Shown one piece after another: positions 1 through 5,611 of a stretch of 7,768 bases of DNA. Positions within the stretch are counted from its first letter, which is position 1, and each line of letters starts with the position of its first letter. Position numbers and translations under genes: made by a program. The stretch is taken from the NCBI GenBank assembly GCA_016303265.1, contig JAEDLZ010000066.1, forward strand, positions 1-7,768. The letters are read 5' to 3'. This DNA is from Clostridiales bacterium (GTDB taxonomy: Bacteria > Bacillota > Clostridia > Monoglobales > Monoglobaceae). A model generated the notes under the pieces. It was given only the letters and a program-made list of their open reading frames with translations, did not search any database and was not told the origin of the DNA.

Positions 1-627
1 AATATCCTTAAGTTTGCCGAGAACAAGCATGGCTTCCGACCCCTCCAAAACCGTATCGGAATGTACCGTAAGATTTATTTTACCGCCTTGTTTAAGCGCC
101 ATTATATTTATCATGTACTTTTTCCGAATATCAATCTGCCCGATTGTCTTGCCAATCCAGTTTTCCGGAACGGTAATTTCAAATATTGCATAATCGTCAT
201 CAAGCTCTATGTAGTCAAGTATATGGTCTGAGGTATAGCGTATTGCCGTCCATTGGGCAACCTGTTTTTCCGGGTATACAACCTCATCCGCTCCGTTGCG
301 GAGCAGAAACTTCTCCTGCACATCTCTTTCCGCCCTTGATATAACCAGCCTTGCCCCAAGCTCCTTTAAAAGCGAGGTTGTTTCAAGGGAGCTTTGAAAA
401 TCATTACCTATTGCAACAATGCATACATCATAATTTCCGATACCCAGCGACTCCAAAAATTCTGCATTGGTACTGTCGCCTATCTGAGCGTTTGTAACAT
501 ACGGCAATACCTCGTTAACCCGTTCTTCCCGCTTATCTATTGCCATTACCTGGTGATTAAGCTCAACCAGTTTTGCGGCAGCGTGTCTGCCAAACAATCC
601 AAGTCCTATAAGTAACACTGATTTCAT
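1..627 (-). CDS. ktrA: KtrA/TrkA-family potassium uptake regulatory subunit (RCK protein), 3' end cut by window edge
   Basis: Cytoplasmic gating ring subunit that binds nucleotide and controls the K+ channel subunit KtrB. The frame is open for 209 codons from ATG at 627 to the window edge; the family is about 220 residues, so only a short tail is missing. The N-terminal Rossmann fold is clear: MKSVLLIGLGLFG has the GxGxxG loop at residues 8-13, and an acidic residue (D31 in MAIDKRE) ends strand 2, typical of NAD(H)/ATP-binding RCK_N domains. Residues from about 140 to the edge fit the RCK_C domain, which in several Firmicutes binds cyclic di-AMP (family knowledge, not tested here). The ribosome binding site AGGGAGGA overlaps the ktrB stop codon and only 12 bases separate the genes, so ktrB and ktrA are very likely co-transcribed and translationally linked. 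Identification is from translated motifs. Confidence 0.93.
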   Translation of the reverse strand, partial: MKSVLLIGLGLFGRHAAAKLVELNHQVMAIDKREERVNEVLPYVTNAQIGDSTNAEFLESLGIGNYDVCIVAIGNDFQSSLETTSLLKELGARLVISRAERDVQEKFLLRNGADEVVYPEKQVAQWTAIRYTSDHILDYIELDDDYAIFEITVPENWIGKTIGQIDIRKKYMINIMALKQGGKINLTVHSDTVLEGSEAMLVLGKLKDI

Positions 628-639
628 TGCAAGTCCTCC

Positions 640-1968
640 CTATCCCACAGTGATTTTTTCCTGAGGCTTTTTTGATATATTCCGCCGTGAAGCGGAAACT
701 GCCGCAAATATAACGGTAAGTCCGCCCACTCTTCCGAAAAACATTAAGGCTATAAGAATAATCCGCGATATACTTCCAAGCGTCGGTGTAATTCCCAGAG
801 TCAGCCCAACCGTACCGATTGCCGAAGCCGTTTCAAACAGACACACATTGAGCGGCAAATTCTCTATGCCGCTTATGACAATACCTCCCGTAATGAAAAG
901 AACAATATACATTAAAAGTATCGCCGAGGCATCTTTAATGGCAGAATCCGCAATGCGGCGGTTAAAGCACTCAACAGAGTCTTTTCTGCGGAAAACCGAT
1001 ATAGCCGAAAAGATAAGTACCGCTATGGTAGTTGTTTTCATACCGCCGGCTGTGGAGCCGGGAGAACCGCCGATTAGCATAAGTATTATTGTAACCGCCT
1101 GTCCCGTACTGCTCATCCGGCTTAAATCTGCCGTGTTAAAGCCTGCCGTTCTCGGCGTAATTGCCTGAAACAGTGAGCTTAATATCCTTTCCTTTCCCGA
1201 AAGAGCGTCAAACTCGCAAAAGTAAAAATATACGGCAGGCGCCGTTATCAGAAACAGCGTTGTCGTCAAAACGACCTTGCTTTGCATACGGTATTTTCCC
1301 CAATGAAATTTGTTTGTTTTTATATCGTCCCAAACCAAAAAGCCTATGCCGCCGATTACAATAAGAAGCATTATAACAATATTTAAAGCAAGCTCCGACG
1401 AATATGCCGTAAGCGATGAAAACGCTTTATTTGTTCCCATTAAATCAAAGCCGGCATTGCAAAACGCCGATACAGAATGAAATAACGAAAGCCATATTCC
1501 TCTTACGCCGAAATCTCTGTAAAAAACGGGGAACAGACAGACAGCGCCTATAATTTCTATAATAAATGTTGTCTTAAGTATAAAGCCTGTCAGGCGGACT
1601 ATTCCGCCCACCTGAGGCGCTGAAATCGATTCCTGCATTGTGCTTCGCTGCATAAGACCTATCTTTTTTCTTGAAATTATCGCTGTTGCAACCGCCACCG
1701 TAACAATTCCAAGACCTCCTATCTGAATAAGCAGCATAATTACAAACTGCCCGAACATAGACCAATAGGACGCGGTATCGTGTACCACAAGCCCCGTTAC
1801 ACACACCGCCGATACCGAAGTAAAAAGCGTATCCGAAAACGGTGTTACCTGCCCGCTCGCCGACGCAAGCGGCAGCATAAGCAATAATGCTCCCAAAAGA
1901 ATAGTTCCGGCAAAGCCGAATATTATTATATGAAATGATGAAATATGCTTTTTATGTACCATATTCAT
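640..1968 (-). CDS. ktrB: KtrB/TrkH-family potassium channel-transporter subunit
   Basis: Integral membrane K+ uptake subunit, 442 residues, within the usual range for KtrB. Four pore-loop repeats are visible, each with the filter glycine: SVSAVCVTGLVV (about 51-62), SVSAFCNAGFD (165-175), AITPRTAGFNT (269-279) and ETASAIGTVGLT (379-390). GGSPGSTAGGMKTTT (300-314) is the conserved segment of the third repeat that forms the intramembrane gate region in Trk/Ktr proteins. FGRVGGLT (411-418) near the C terminus carries the conserved arginine of the last helix. Single glycines in all four filters are typical of this superfamily. The ATG at 1968 is preceded by AGAGGA with a 6-base spacer, which supports the start. 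It is the first gene of a ktrB-ktrA pair. A weak promoter and an 11-bp tandem repeat lie upstream. KtrB rather than TrkH is favoured by the short length and the KtrA-like partner. Confidence 0.94.
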   Translation of the reverse strand: MNMVHKKHISSFHIIIFGFAGTILLGALLLMLPLASASGQVTPFSDTLFTSVSAVCVTGLVVHDTASYWSMFGQFVIMLLIQIGGLGIVTVAVATAIISRKKIGLMQRSTMQESISAPQVGGIVRLTGFILKTTFIIEIIGAVCLFPVFYRDFGVRGIWLSLFHSVSAFCNAGFDLMGTNKAFSSLTAYSSELALNIVIMLLIVIGGIGFLVWDDIKTNKFHWGKYRMQSKVVLTTTLFLITAPAVYFYFCEFDALSGKERILSSLFQAITPRTAGFNTADLSRMSSTGQAVTIILMLIGGSPGSTAGGMKTTTIAVLIFSAISVFRRKDSVECFNRRIADSAIKDASAILLMYIVLFITGGIVISGIENLPLNVCLFETASAIGTVGLTLGITPTLGSISRIILIALMFFGRVGGLTVIFAAVSASRRNISKKPQEKITVG

Positions 1969-2001
1969 TATGAATCCTCTTATCTTATATATCTTTATTT
2001 A

Positions 2002-2031
2002 ATTTTAACACAAAAAAAATAAAGATGGCAT
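2002..2031 (-). promoter_or_regulatory. Possible sigma-A promoter of ktrB-ktrA
   Basis: On the minus strand TAAAAT (2007-2002) could serve as a -10 element. ATGCCA (2031-2026) lies 18 bases upstream as a weak -35 matching four of six consensus positions. This would start transcription near 1995, giving a leader of roughly 27 bases before the ktrB ATG that includes its ribosome binding site. A T-rich run lies in the spacer. The -35 is poor, consistent with a need for an activator, but the call is weak. Confidence 0.35.
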
Positions 2032-2047
2032 TAGCAGTTATCAGGGC

Positions 2048-2069
2048 ACATTAAGATTACATTAAGATT
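2048..2069. repeat. Perfect 11-bp tandem direct repeat upstream of ktrB
   Basis: ACATTAAGATT occurs twice head to tail without mismatch (2048-2058 and 2059-2069). On the minus strand this reads as two TTAATGT boxes separated by 4 bases, an 11-bp period that puts both boxes on one face of the helix. Response regulators of the OmpR/PhoB family often bind such 7-bp boxes with 4-bp spacing. It lies about 60 bases upstream of the suggested ktrB transcription start. The repeat is directly seen; the regulator role is inference. Confidence 0.6.
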
Positions 2070-2106
2070 GTTTAATATCACTAAGCCGCACCGTTTCCGA
2101 ATCGCA

Positions 2107-2343
2107 TTATGCCATATTCCTTTGTCGGGCACGCCTAAGCAATCGCCGACGGCTGTTCTTCTTTGCAAAATCCTTAAAATGGATAACAAGACATCTGCCG
2201 TTGTAATTTTTAAGATGCCCGCACGGGTCATAGCCTGCAAATTTCACACAATCATATCCCATTTCAGCAACCGCTTTAAGCGTCCCCTCAAAATCCTCAG
2301 CCATTTTATCTCTTACCAAATACAGCTGCAATCCTATTTTCAT
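2107..2343 (-). pseudogene. Internally deleted sugar phosphate isomerase/epimerase (TIM-barrel) remnant
   Basis: A 78-codon frame starts at ATG 2343 with a good ribosome binding site (AGAGAGG about 8 bases upstream). Residues 1-38, MKIGLQLYLVRDKMAEDFEGT through AEMGYDCVKFAGY, match the N terminus of the xylose-isomerase-like sugar phosphate isomerase/epimerase family, where the protein is about 250-280 residues. The next residues, DPCGHLKNYNGRCLVIHFKDF, resemble the late part of the same barrel (a DP..x-LKKY-GR-P-VHLKDF segment normally found near residue 190-210). About 150 residues of the barrel are therefore missing at an in-frame junction near residue 38. After HFKDF the frame turns into a basic tail (KKNSRRRLLRRARQ) unlike the family and stops, suggesting a later frameshift. 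It cannot form a barrel. The N-terminal and late-barrel matches are from memory of the family, not a search. Confidence 0.72.
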
Positions 2344-2360
2344 AAAAATAACCTCTCTGT

Positions 2361-2373
2361 TTTGTTCAACAAA
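2361..2373. promoter_or_regulatory. Operator-like palindrome at the start of the isomerase remnant transcript
   Basis: TTTGTTCAACAAA is an exact odd palindrome (six-base arms around a single central base). It is centred within a few bases of the transcription start predicted from the -10 at 2377-2382, and upstream of the remnant's ribosome binding site. Its place over +1 is that of a repressor operator. The binding protein is unknown. Confidence 0.45.
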
Positions 2374-2376
2374 GAG

Positions 2377-2405
2377 ATTATATCACTCATACATTTCTTA
2401 TTCTA
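2377..2405 (-). promoter_or_regulatory. Sigma-A-like promoter of the isomerase remnant
   Basis: On the minus strand an exact TATAAT (2382-2377) is preceded, after 17 bases, by TAGAAT (2405-2400), a weak -35 with three of six consensus matches. The start would fall near 2370, giving a leader of about 27 bases with the AGAGAGG ribosome binding site. It lies just after the recO stop. I see no terminator hairpin between recO and this promoter, so read-through from recO is also possible. Confidence 0.5.
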
Positions 2406-2441
2406 TTTAATTTTTAAATCTTTCTTGAACAATATTGACTT

Positions 2442-3203
2442 TCAGCTTATCTTCATCTTTTTAAGATAATCCAAGGTTTTAAATCTGTAATCAAGATGCA
2501 TCTGAAGATAAATTTCGCTGAGAGAATTAAGATATTCAAGCATTTTTTCGTTTACATCAAAGGAAAGCATTTTGGGATAATCCGCACCGCATATATATTT
2601 TATCGCCCGTACAATCCCGTCATTAACCTGAGCCGCGCCCGCACAATTTTTCCCGCAATTGCCGCAAAGCCCCACTCCTCTTTGCATATCTATGTAAGCC
2701 ACTTCATCCCGGCTGCATTTGCCGCAGCGCTCAAGACTCGGCGCATATCCCTCCGACACCGCTGTTTTCCACTCAAAAACAGTTTTGATTTTATCATACT
2801 TTGCATTATCCTTTGACAGGGCGTAAAATATATTCAGCAGCAGCCGCAAAAACTCCGTATCGCTTTCGTTCTCAACACAAACCCTGTTGGCAACATCACC
2901 AAAATACGAAGCATAAATAATTCCCATCAGGTTCTCGCGGATATTTTTAAAGGGCTCAATAATATCCGCTTCGTTTACATGATAAAGACTTTTTTCATTG
3001 TTTTGAAACAGAACAAACTTGCTGTACGAAAAAAGCGAAAGTCCCGGCATACAGCCCGATTTTCCCCGGCGGTATTTGTTTGTAATGGCACAGACCTTGC
3101 CCATATCCTCGGTTATTATGGTTATAATGCGGCTTAAGTCACCGTACTTAACCTCTTTGGTTATCAGCCCCGTCGTTTCCGCAAGCTTCAACTTCTCCGC
3201 CAC
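2442..3203 (-). CDS. recO: DNA repair protein RecO
   Basis: RecO loads RecA onto single-stranded DNA coated with SSB, together with RecR (RecFOR pathway), in the cytoplasm. The 253-residue product has the usual family length. The N-terminal OB-fold segment TTGLITKEVKYGDLSRIITIITEDMGKV (residues 10-37) matches the family pattern of an xGIVL-YGE-I-T-G start. A four-cysteine zinc site is present as CGKC (160-163) and CGNC (180-183), with an extra C187. The start is GTG at 3203, with AAAGGA about 9 bases upstream. A TTG four codons later (3191) gives an N terminus closer to the typical RecO length and cannot be excluded. Either start lies inside the 3' part of the yqzL-like gene in another frame, so recO translation is probably coupled to it. 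It follows era, as is usual in Firmicutes. Confidence 0.93.
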   Translation of the reverse strand: MAEKLKLAETTGLITKEVKYGDLSRIITIITEDMGKVCAITNKYRRGKSGCMPGLSLFSYSKFVLFQNNEKSLYHVNEADIIEPFKNIRENLMGIIYASYFGDVANRVCVENESDTEFLRLLLNIFYALSKDNAKYDKIKTVFEWKTAVSEGYAPSLERCGKCSRDEVAYIDMQRGVGLCGNCGKNCAGAAQVNDGIVRAIKYICGADYPKMLSFDVNEKMLEYLNSLSEIYLQMHLDYRFKTLDYLKKMKIS

Positions 3204-3309
3204 TTCCTTTCGTCCTTTGCGCCCTCTCCTGTTCCTTATACCTGAGGTAGACCTCTATGTCGCCTGTTTCCGTGAACATATCCCATAAAATTTTCTTTTT
3301 ATCGTCCAT
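3148..3309 (-). CDS. yqzL: YqzL-like small protein between era and recO
   Basis: A 53-codon gene starting at ATG 3309 and ending with TAA at 3148, preceded by the strong site GGAGGT with a 7-base spacer. The product begins MDDKKKILWDMFTETGDIEVY and continues LRYKE; this W-x-x-F-x-x-TG-x-I-x-x-Y-L-x-x-K-E pattern matches the short YqzL family of Bacillus, which sits between era and recO and has about 47 residues. The function is unknown in the family. The match is confined to the first 26 residues. The remaining tail, rich in Gly, Glu and Arg, is the part that overlaps recO by 56 bases in a different frame and is probably shaped by recO coding. It forms part of the era-yqzL-recO run. The call rests on motif, position and ribosome binding site. 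Confidence 0.82.
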   Translation of the reverse strand: MDDKKKILWDMFTETGDIEVYLRYKEQERAQRTKGSGGEVEACGNDGADNQRG

Positions 3310-3316
3310 CTCAGAT

Positions 3317-3354
3317 ACCTCCGAATCTTGTTTAATATTATTATTTTCGGAAGT
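3317..3354 (-). promoter_or_regulatory. Possible hairpin covering the yqzL ribosome binding site
   Basis: In the minus-strand transcript ACTTCCGAA (3354-3346) can pair with TTCGGAGGT (3325-3317): nine pairs with one G-U, across a 20-base A/U-rich loop. The 3' arm contains the GGAGGT ribosome binding site of the yqzL-like gene. If formed, it would limit translation of yqzL and coupled recO. The long loop makes it only moderately stable; there is no U-run, so it is not a terminator. Confidence 0.35.
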
Positions 3355-3379
3355 ACATTATATATTCTGCCAATATCTT

Positions 3380-4264
3380 CTATTCAAAGCCCATGGTGTT
3401 CATAAAGCTTTCCTTGTTCCGCCAGTCCTCATTCACTTTTACCCAAAGTTCAAGGTAGACCTTGCTGTCTAAAAATCTTTCAATATCGGCTCTCGCACGG
3501 CTTCCAATCTGTTTAAGCTTTTCGCCGCCCTTACCTATTATTATGCCTTTGTGGCTCTCCCGTTCACAGTAAATCGCCGCAAGAATCTCATATGTCCCGT
3601 TGTCGCGCCGTTTCATTTTTTCTATTTCAACCGCAATGCCATGTGGGATTTCCTGATTCAGAAGTCTAAGCGCTTTCTCGCGAATAAGCTCTGCAACAAT
3701 CTGCCGCTCAGGCTGGTCCGTTATCGTATCATCAGGGAAGAATTTCGGCCCTTCCGGCAGAAATTTTCTGATTTCCTTAAGAAGTTCACCCATATTATTG
3801 CCCTTTTGCGCAGAAACGGGCACAATCCCCGAAAAGTCGTAAAGGCTTTTCAGCTTGTCCAAAACAGGCAGAAGGCTCAGTTTCGGCACGGTGTCGATTT
3901 TATTCACAACAAGGATAACCGGAACATCCGACTTTTTAAGCCCCTCCAGCGCCTTTCTCTCGCTTTCGTATTCATTATCGTAAATGTTGCAGTCCACAAT
4001 ATACAGCATAACATCTATATCCTGCGTTGCCGTATAAATGTATTTTTCCATACGCTGACCCAGCTTGTTTTTCGGTTTATGGATTCCGGGGGTATCAATT
4101 AAGACCATCTGGCAGTCATCCTCCGTATGAACCCCGAGAATTTTTGTTCGGGTTGTCTGCGGCTTGTTGGAAACAATTGCCACCTTCTCGCCGATTATTT
4201 TATTCAGAAGTGTGGACTTGCCCGCATTAGGGCGCCCCGTTATTGCAATAAAGCCTGATTTCAT
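3380..4264 (-). CDS. era: GTPase Era (30S ribosome assembly)
   Basis: Essential GTPase that binds the 3' end of 16S rRNA and aids 30S subunit maturation. The 294-residue product has the standard Era length. GTPase motifs are complete: G1 GRPNAGKS (10-17), G2 TTRT (37-40), G3 DTPG (57-60), G4 NKID (121-124) and G5 SA (151-152). The C-terminal KH RNA-binding domain carries the GKGG loop (244-247) within HKGIIIGKGGEKLKQIG. I chose ATG 4264 because GAGAGG lies 7 bases upstream and the product then begins MKSGFIAITGRPNAGKS as expected. The longer frame from ATG 4297 would add 11 residues, lacks a ribosome binding site, and its ATG lies inside the -10 element of the era promoter. Downstream come the yqzL-like gene (70 bases away) and recO. 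Confidence 0.97.
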   Translation of the reverse strand: MKSGFIAITGRPNAGKSTLLNKIIGEKVAIVSNKPQTTRTKILGVHTEDDCQMVLIDTPGIHKPKNKLGQRMEKYIYTATQDIDVMLYIVDCNIYDNEYESERKALEGLKKSDVPVILVVNKIDTVPKLSLLPVLDKLKSLYDFSGIVPVSAQKGNNMGELLKEIRKFLPEGPKFFPDDTITDQPERQIVAELIREKALRLLNQEIPHGIAVEIEKMKRRDNGTYEILAAIYCERESHKGIIIGKGGEKLKQIGSRARADIERFLDSKVYLELWVKVNEDWRNKESFMNTMGFE

Positions 4265-4295
4265 CAGATTACCTCTCTTTTGTAATATTACATTC

Positions 4296-4324
4296 ATTAT
4301 ACTTTTTTAAGTTCTAATTGTCAA
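4296..4324 (-). promoter_or_regulatory. Exact-consensus sigma-A promoter of era
   Basis: On the minus strand TTGACA (4324-4319) is followed by a 17-base spacer and TATAAT (4301-4296), a perfect match to the housekeeping promoter at optimal spacing. Transcription would start near 4289, about 25 bases before the era ATG. The -35 overlaps the last codons and stop of ylbJ (GTT GAC AAT TAG). It gives era-yqzL-recO a strong constitutive start independent of the sporulation gene upstream. Confidence 0.85.
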
Positions 4325-5357
4325 CTGCCTTTTTGCGGCTTATTACCGCAAGCAGAAGAATTATTCCCGCAAGGCAGGACGATGTTTTCCATATCGCCAG
4401 CCCCGTTACATTCAGGTTTACCGAAAATGTACTTTCCGATACAGGGAAAAGTTTTACCGCAATTATTGTAAATATAAATGCGATAACTCCCTGAATGGTT
4501 TTTCCGGCAATATAAAATTTTAAAGACAGGTCGGTTTTGCCGACTATTCCGCCTACCTGAAGCATAACAGAAATCCCCGAAAATGCAATAACCGCCGACA
4601 CAATCGCAAGGCGCAAATCAAAGCTTATTCCCATGTTGAGGATTTCCCGGCAGCCTCCTGTTATTTCTAATATTCCGTGAAGAATGGGGGCTATGCCAAA
4701 TTTTGGGATTGCCTCAGAGGCAACGCAGAACAAAATCACAAATCCGCAAACGGAAAGTATGCTGTCCACAGCCTTGGCAAAGGCGTCAACAACTATTTTG
4801 CATCGGTTCTCTTTCTCCGGTGCGGGAAGGGCAAGCGGCTCTGTTCCTTCTGCTTTGACAAACCGGAAAATTATTCCCACTGCAAATGCCGAAAGAATAT
4901 GTATTATATATAAATACCGTCCCACAGCAGGATTTTCAATCATCCCTGCGCCAACAGCCCCCAGAATGAACAGCGGACCCGAATTATTGCAAAAAGCAAG
5001 CAGTTTTTCGCTCTCCGCTTTGGAACAGACCCCTCTGCCGTACAAATCCGCAACACATTTTGCCCCCACGGGATAGCCGCTAAGTATTCCTAAAACAAAG
5101 GGCAGCGCCCCTGCCCCCGAAACTCCGAATACGGGCTTCATGAACGGTGCAAAAAGCCCCTCAACAGGCTTTGCAAGTCCAAATCCGATTATCAGTCCGC
5201 TGCATACAAAAAACGGAAAAAGTGACGGAATAACCGTGTCAAGGCACAAAAATACCCCCTTAAGCCCTGCGTCTATGCACTGCTGCGGAAATATCACCAA
5301 AACGGCAACAAACCACAATACCGCCCCTGTAATTATTGCTTTCATCAATTTATTCAA
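4314..5357 (-). CDS. ylbJ: Sporulation integral membrane protein YlbJ
   Basis: Polytopic membrane protein with a nucleoside-recognition-type (Gate) fold; in Bacillus it belongs to the mother-cell sigma-E programme and is needed for resistant spores, but its transported substrate or partner is not established. The product is 347 residues with about eight hydrophobic segments. Family signatures are LSGYPVGAK (92-100), LLAFCNNSGPLFILGAVG (119-136) and AFSGISVMLQV (258-268). The start is set at TTG 5357, giving MNKLMKAIITGAVLWF: a strong AAAGGAGGAAGG lies just upstream (GGAGG 10 bases, AAGG 6 bases away). The ATG at 5402 would place this site inside the coding region and add a non-hydrophobic, family-unlike 15-residue extension. 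ATG 5345 is the other option. The TTG overlaps a TGA ending an upstream frame (TTGA). The ylbJ stop overlaps the era promoter. Confidence 0.9.
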   Translation of the reverse strand: MNKLMKAIITGAVLWFVAVLVIFPQQCIDAGLKGVFLCLDTVIPSLFPFFVCSGLIIGFGLAKPVEGLFAPFMKPVFGVSGAGALPFVLGILSGYPVGAKCVADLYGRGVCSKAESEKLLAFCNNSGPLFILGAVGAGMIENPAVGRYLYIIHILSAFAVGIIFRFVKAEGTEPLALPAPEKENRCKIVVDAFAKAVDSILSVCGFVILFCVASEAIPKFGIAPILHGILEITGGCREILNMGISFDLRLAIVSAVIAFSGISVMLQVGGIVGKTDLSLKFYIAGKTIQGVIAFIFTIIAVKLFPVSESTFSVNLNVTGLAIWKTSSCLAGIILLLAVISRKKAVDN

Positions 5358-5381
5358 AGTTGACCTTCCTCCTTTACTTCC

Positions 5382-5443
5382 GCAGCCAAAGCTTTTTCCC
5401 AAGCCTGCCGCGGCAGATTAAGTTCTGTAGGGCATTTGGCTGC
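5382..5443. repeat. Nested inverted repeats in the ylbJ leader / divergent spacer
   Basis: GCAGCCAAA (5382-5390) and its exact complement TTTGGCTGC (5435-5443) enclose the perfect 12-bp palindrome CTGCCGCGGCAG (5405-5416). In a minus-strand transcript the outer arms extend to about 11 pairs with a one-base bulge, ending about 10 bases before the ylbJ ribosome binding site. No T-run follows on either strand, so it is not an ordinary terminator. It may be an RNA leader structure or a protein-binding site; the function is unknown. Confidence 0.5.
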
Positions 5444-5548
5444 TTCTACCTTTCGGGAATTTAATCTTAAAACTCATCTTAAGAGGTTATGTTTATTCCG
5501 CTATCCCTTGCGAACCTTATAACCGCCCTCTTTTCTATATCATTATAT

Positions 5549-5577
5549 TCATCAAAAGCCGCGCTTACGCATAAAAT
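5549..5577 (+). promoter_or_regulatory. Sigma-E-like promoter of yqfC-yqfD
   Basis: CATAAAAT (5570-5577) differs by one base from the sigma-E -10 pattern CATACAnT. It is preceded after 14 bases by TCATCAA (5549-5555), which matches the first four positions of the -35 pattern KMATATT. The spacing is the usual one for sigma-E, and the start would fall about 28 bases before the yqfC ATG. This fits the known sigma-E control of yqfC and yqfD in Bacillus. The weak -35 keeps confidence moderate. Confidence 0.5.
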
Positions 5578-5611
5578 TTTACAGACAAAATTATTGATTG
5601 GAGATAAAGGA

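Noticed and set aside
1969..2106. Possible cyclic di-AMP riboswitch upstream of ktrB
   Set aside because: Such K+ genes are sometimes under this riboswitch, but the stretch is too short and AT-rich and shows none of the paired helices or a terminator.
2344..2441. Rho-independent terminator after recO
   Set aside because: The sequence is AT-rich without a GC-rich stem followed by a T-run on the minus strand.
2068..2469. Plus-strand frame of 133 codons across the isomerase remnant
   Set aside because: Its product is a biased Phe/Ile/Ser-rich sequence with no family resemblance, antisense to the remnant, its promoter and the recO end.
3551..4102. Long plus-strand frame of 183 codons opposite era
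   Set aside because: It lies wholly antisense to a gene with all Era motifs, and its product has no recognisable domain; a shadow frame.
4265..4297. Longer Era N terminus starting at ATG 4297
   Set aside because: No ribosome binding site; the ATG is part of the TATAAT element; the extra 11 residues do not belong to the Era pattern.
4684..5076. Plus-strand frame of 130 codons opposite ylbJ
   Set aside because: Antisense to conserved YlbJ motifs and low-complexity composition; a shadow frame.
5358..5402. Longer YlbJ N terminus starting at ATG 5402
   Set aside because: The extension encodes Gly/Ser/Lys residues created by the ribosome binding site AAAGGAGGAAGG itself, and is unlike the family's hydrophobic start.
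5405..5416. Palindrome CTGCCGCGGCAG as a terminator
   Set aside because: No T-run follows on either strand and the stem would have to use four bases of the palindrome as a loop.
5489..5611. 41-codon N-terminal extension of YqfC
   Set aside because: Would make the protein longer than its family, lacks a good ribosome binding site, and contains the likely sigma-E promoter.
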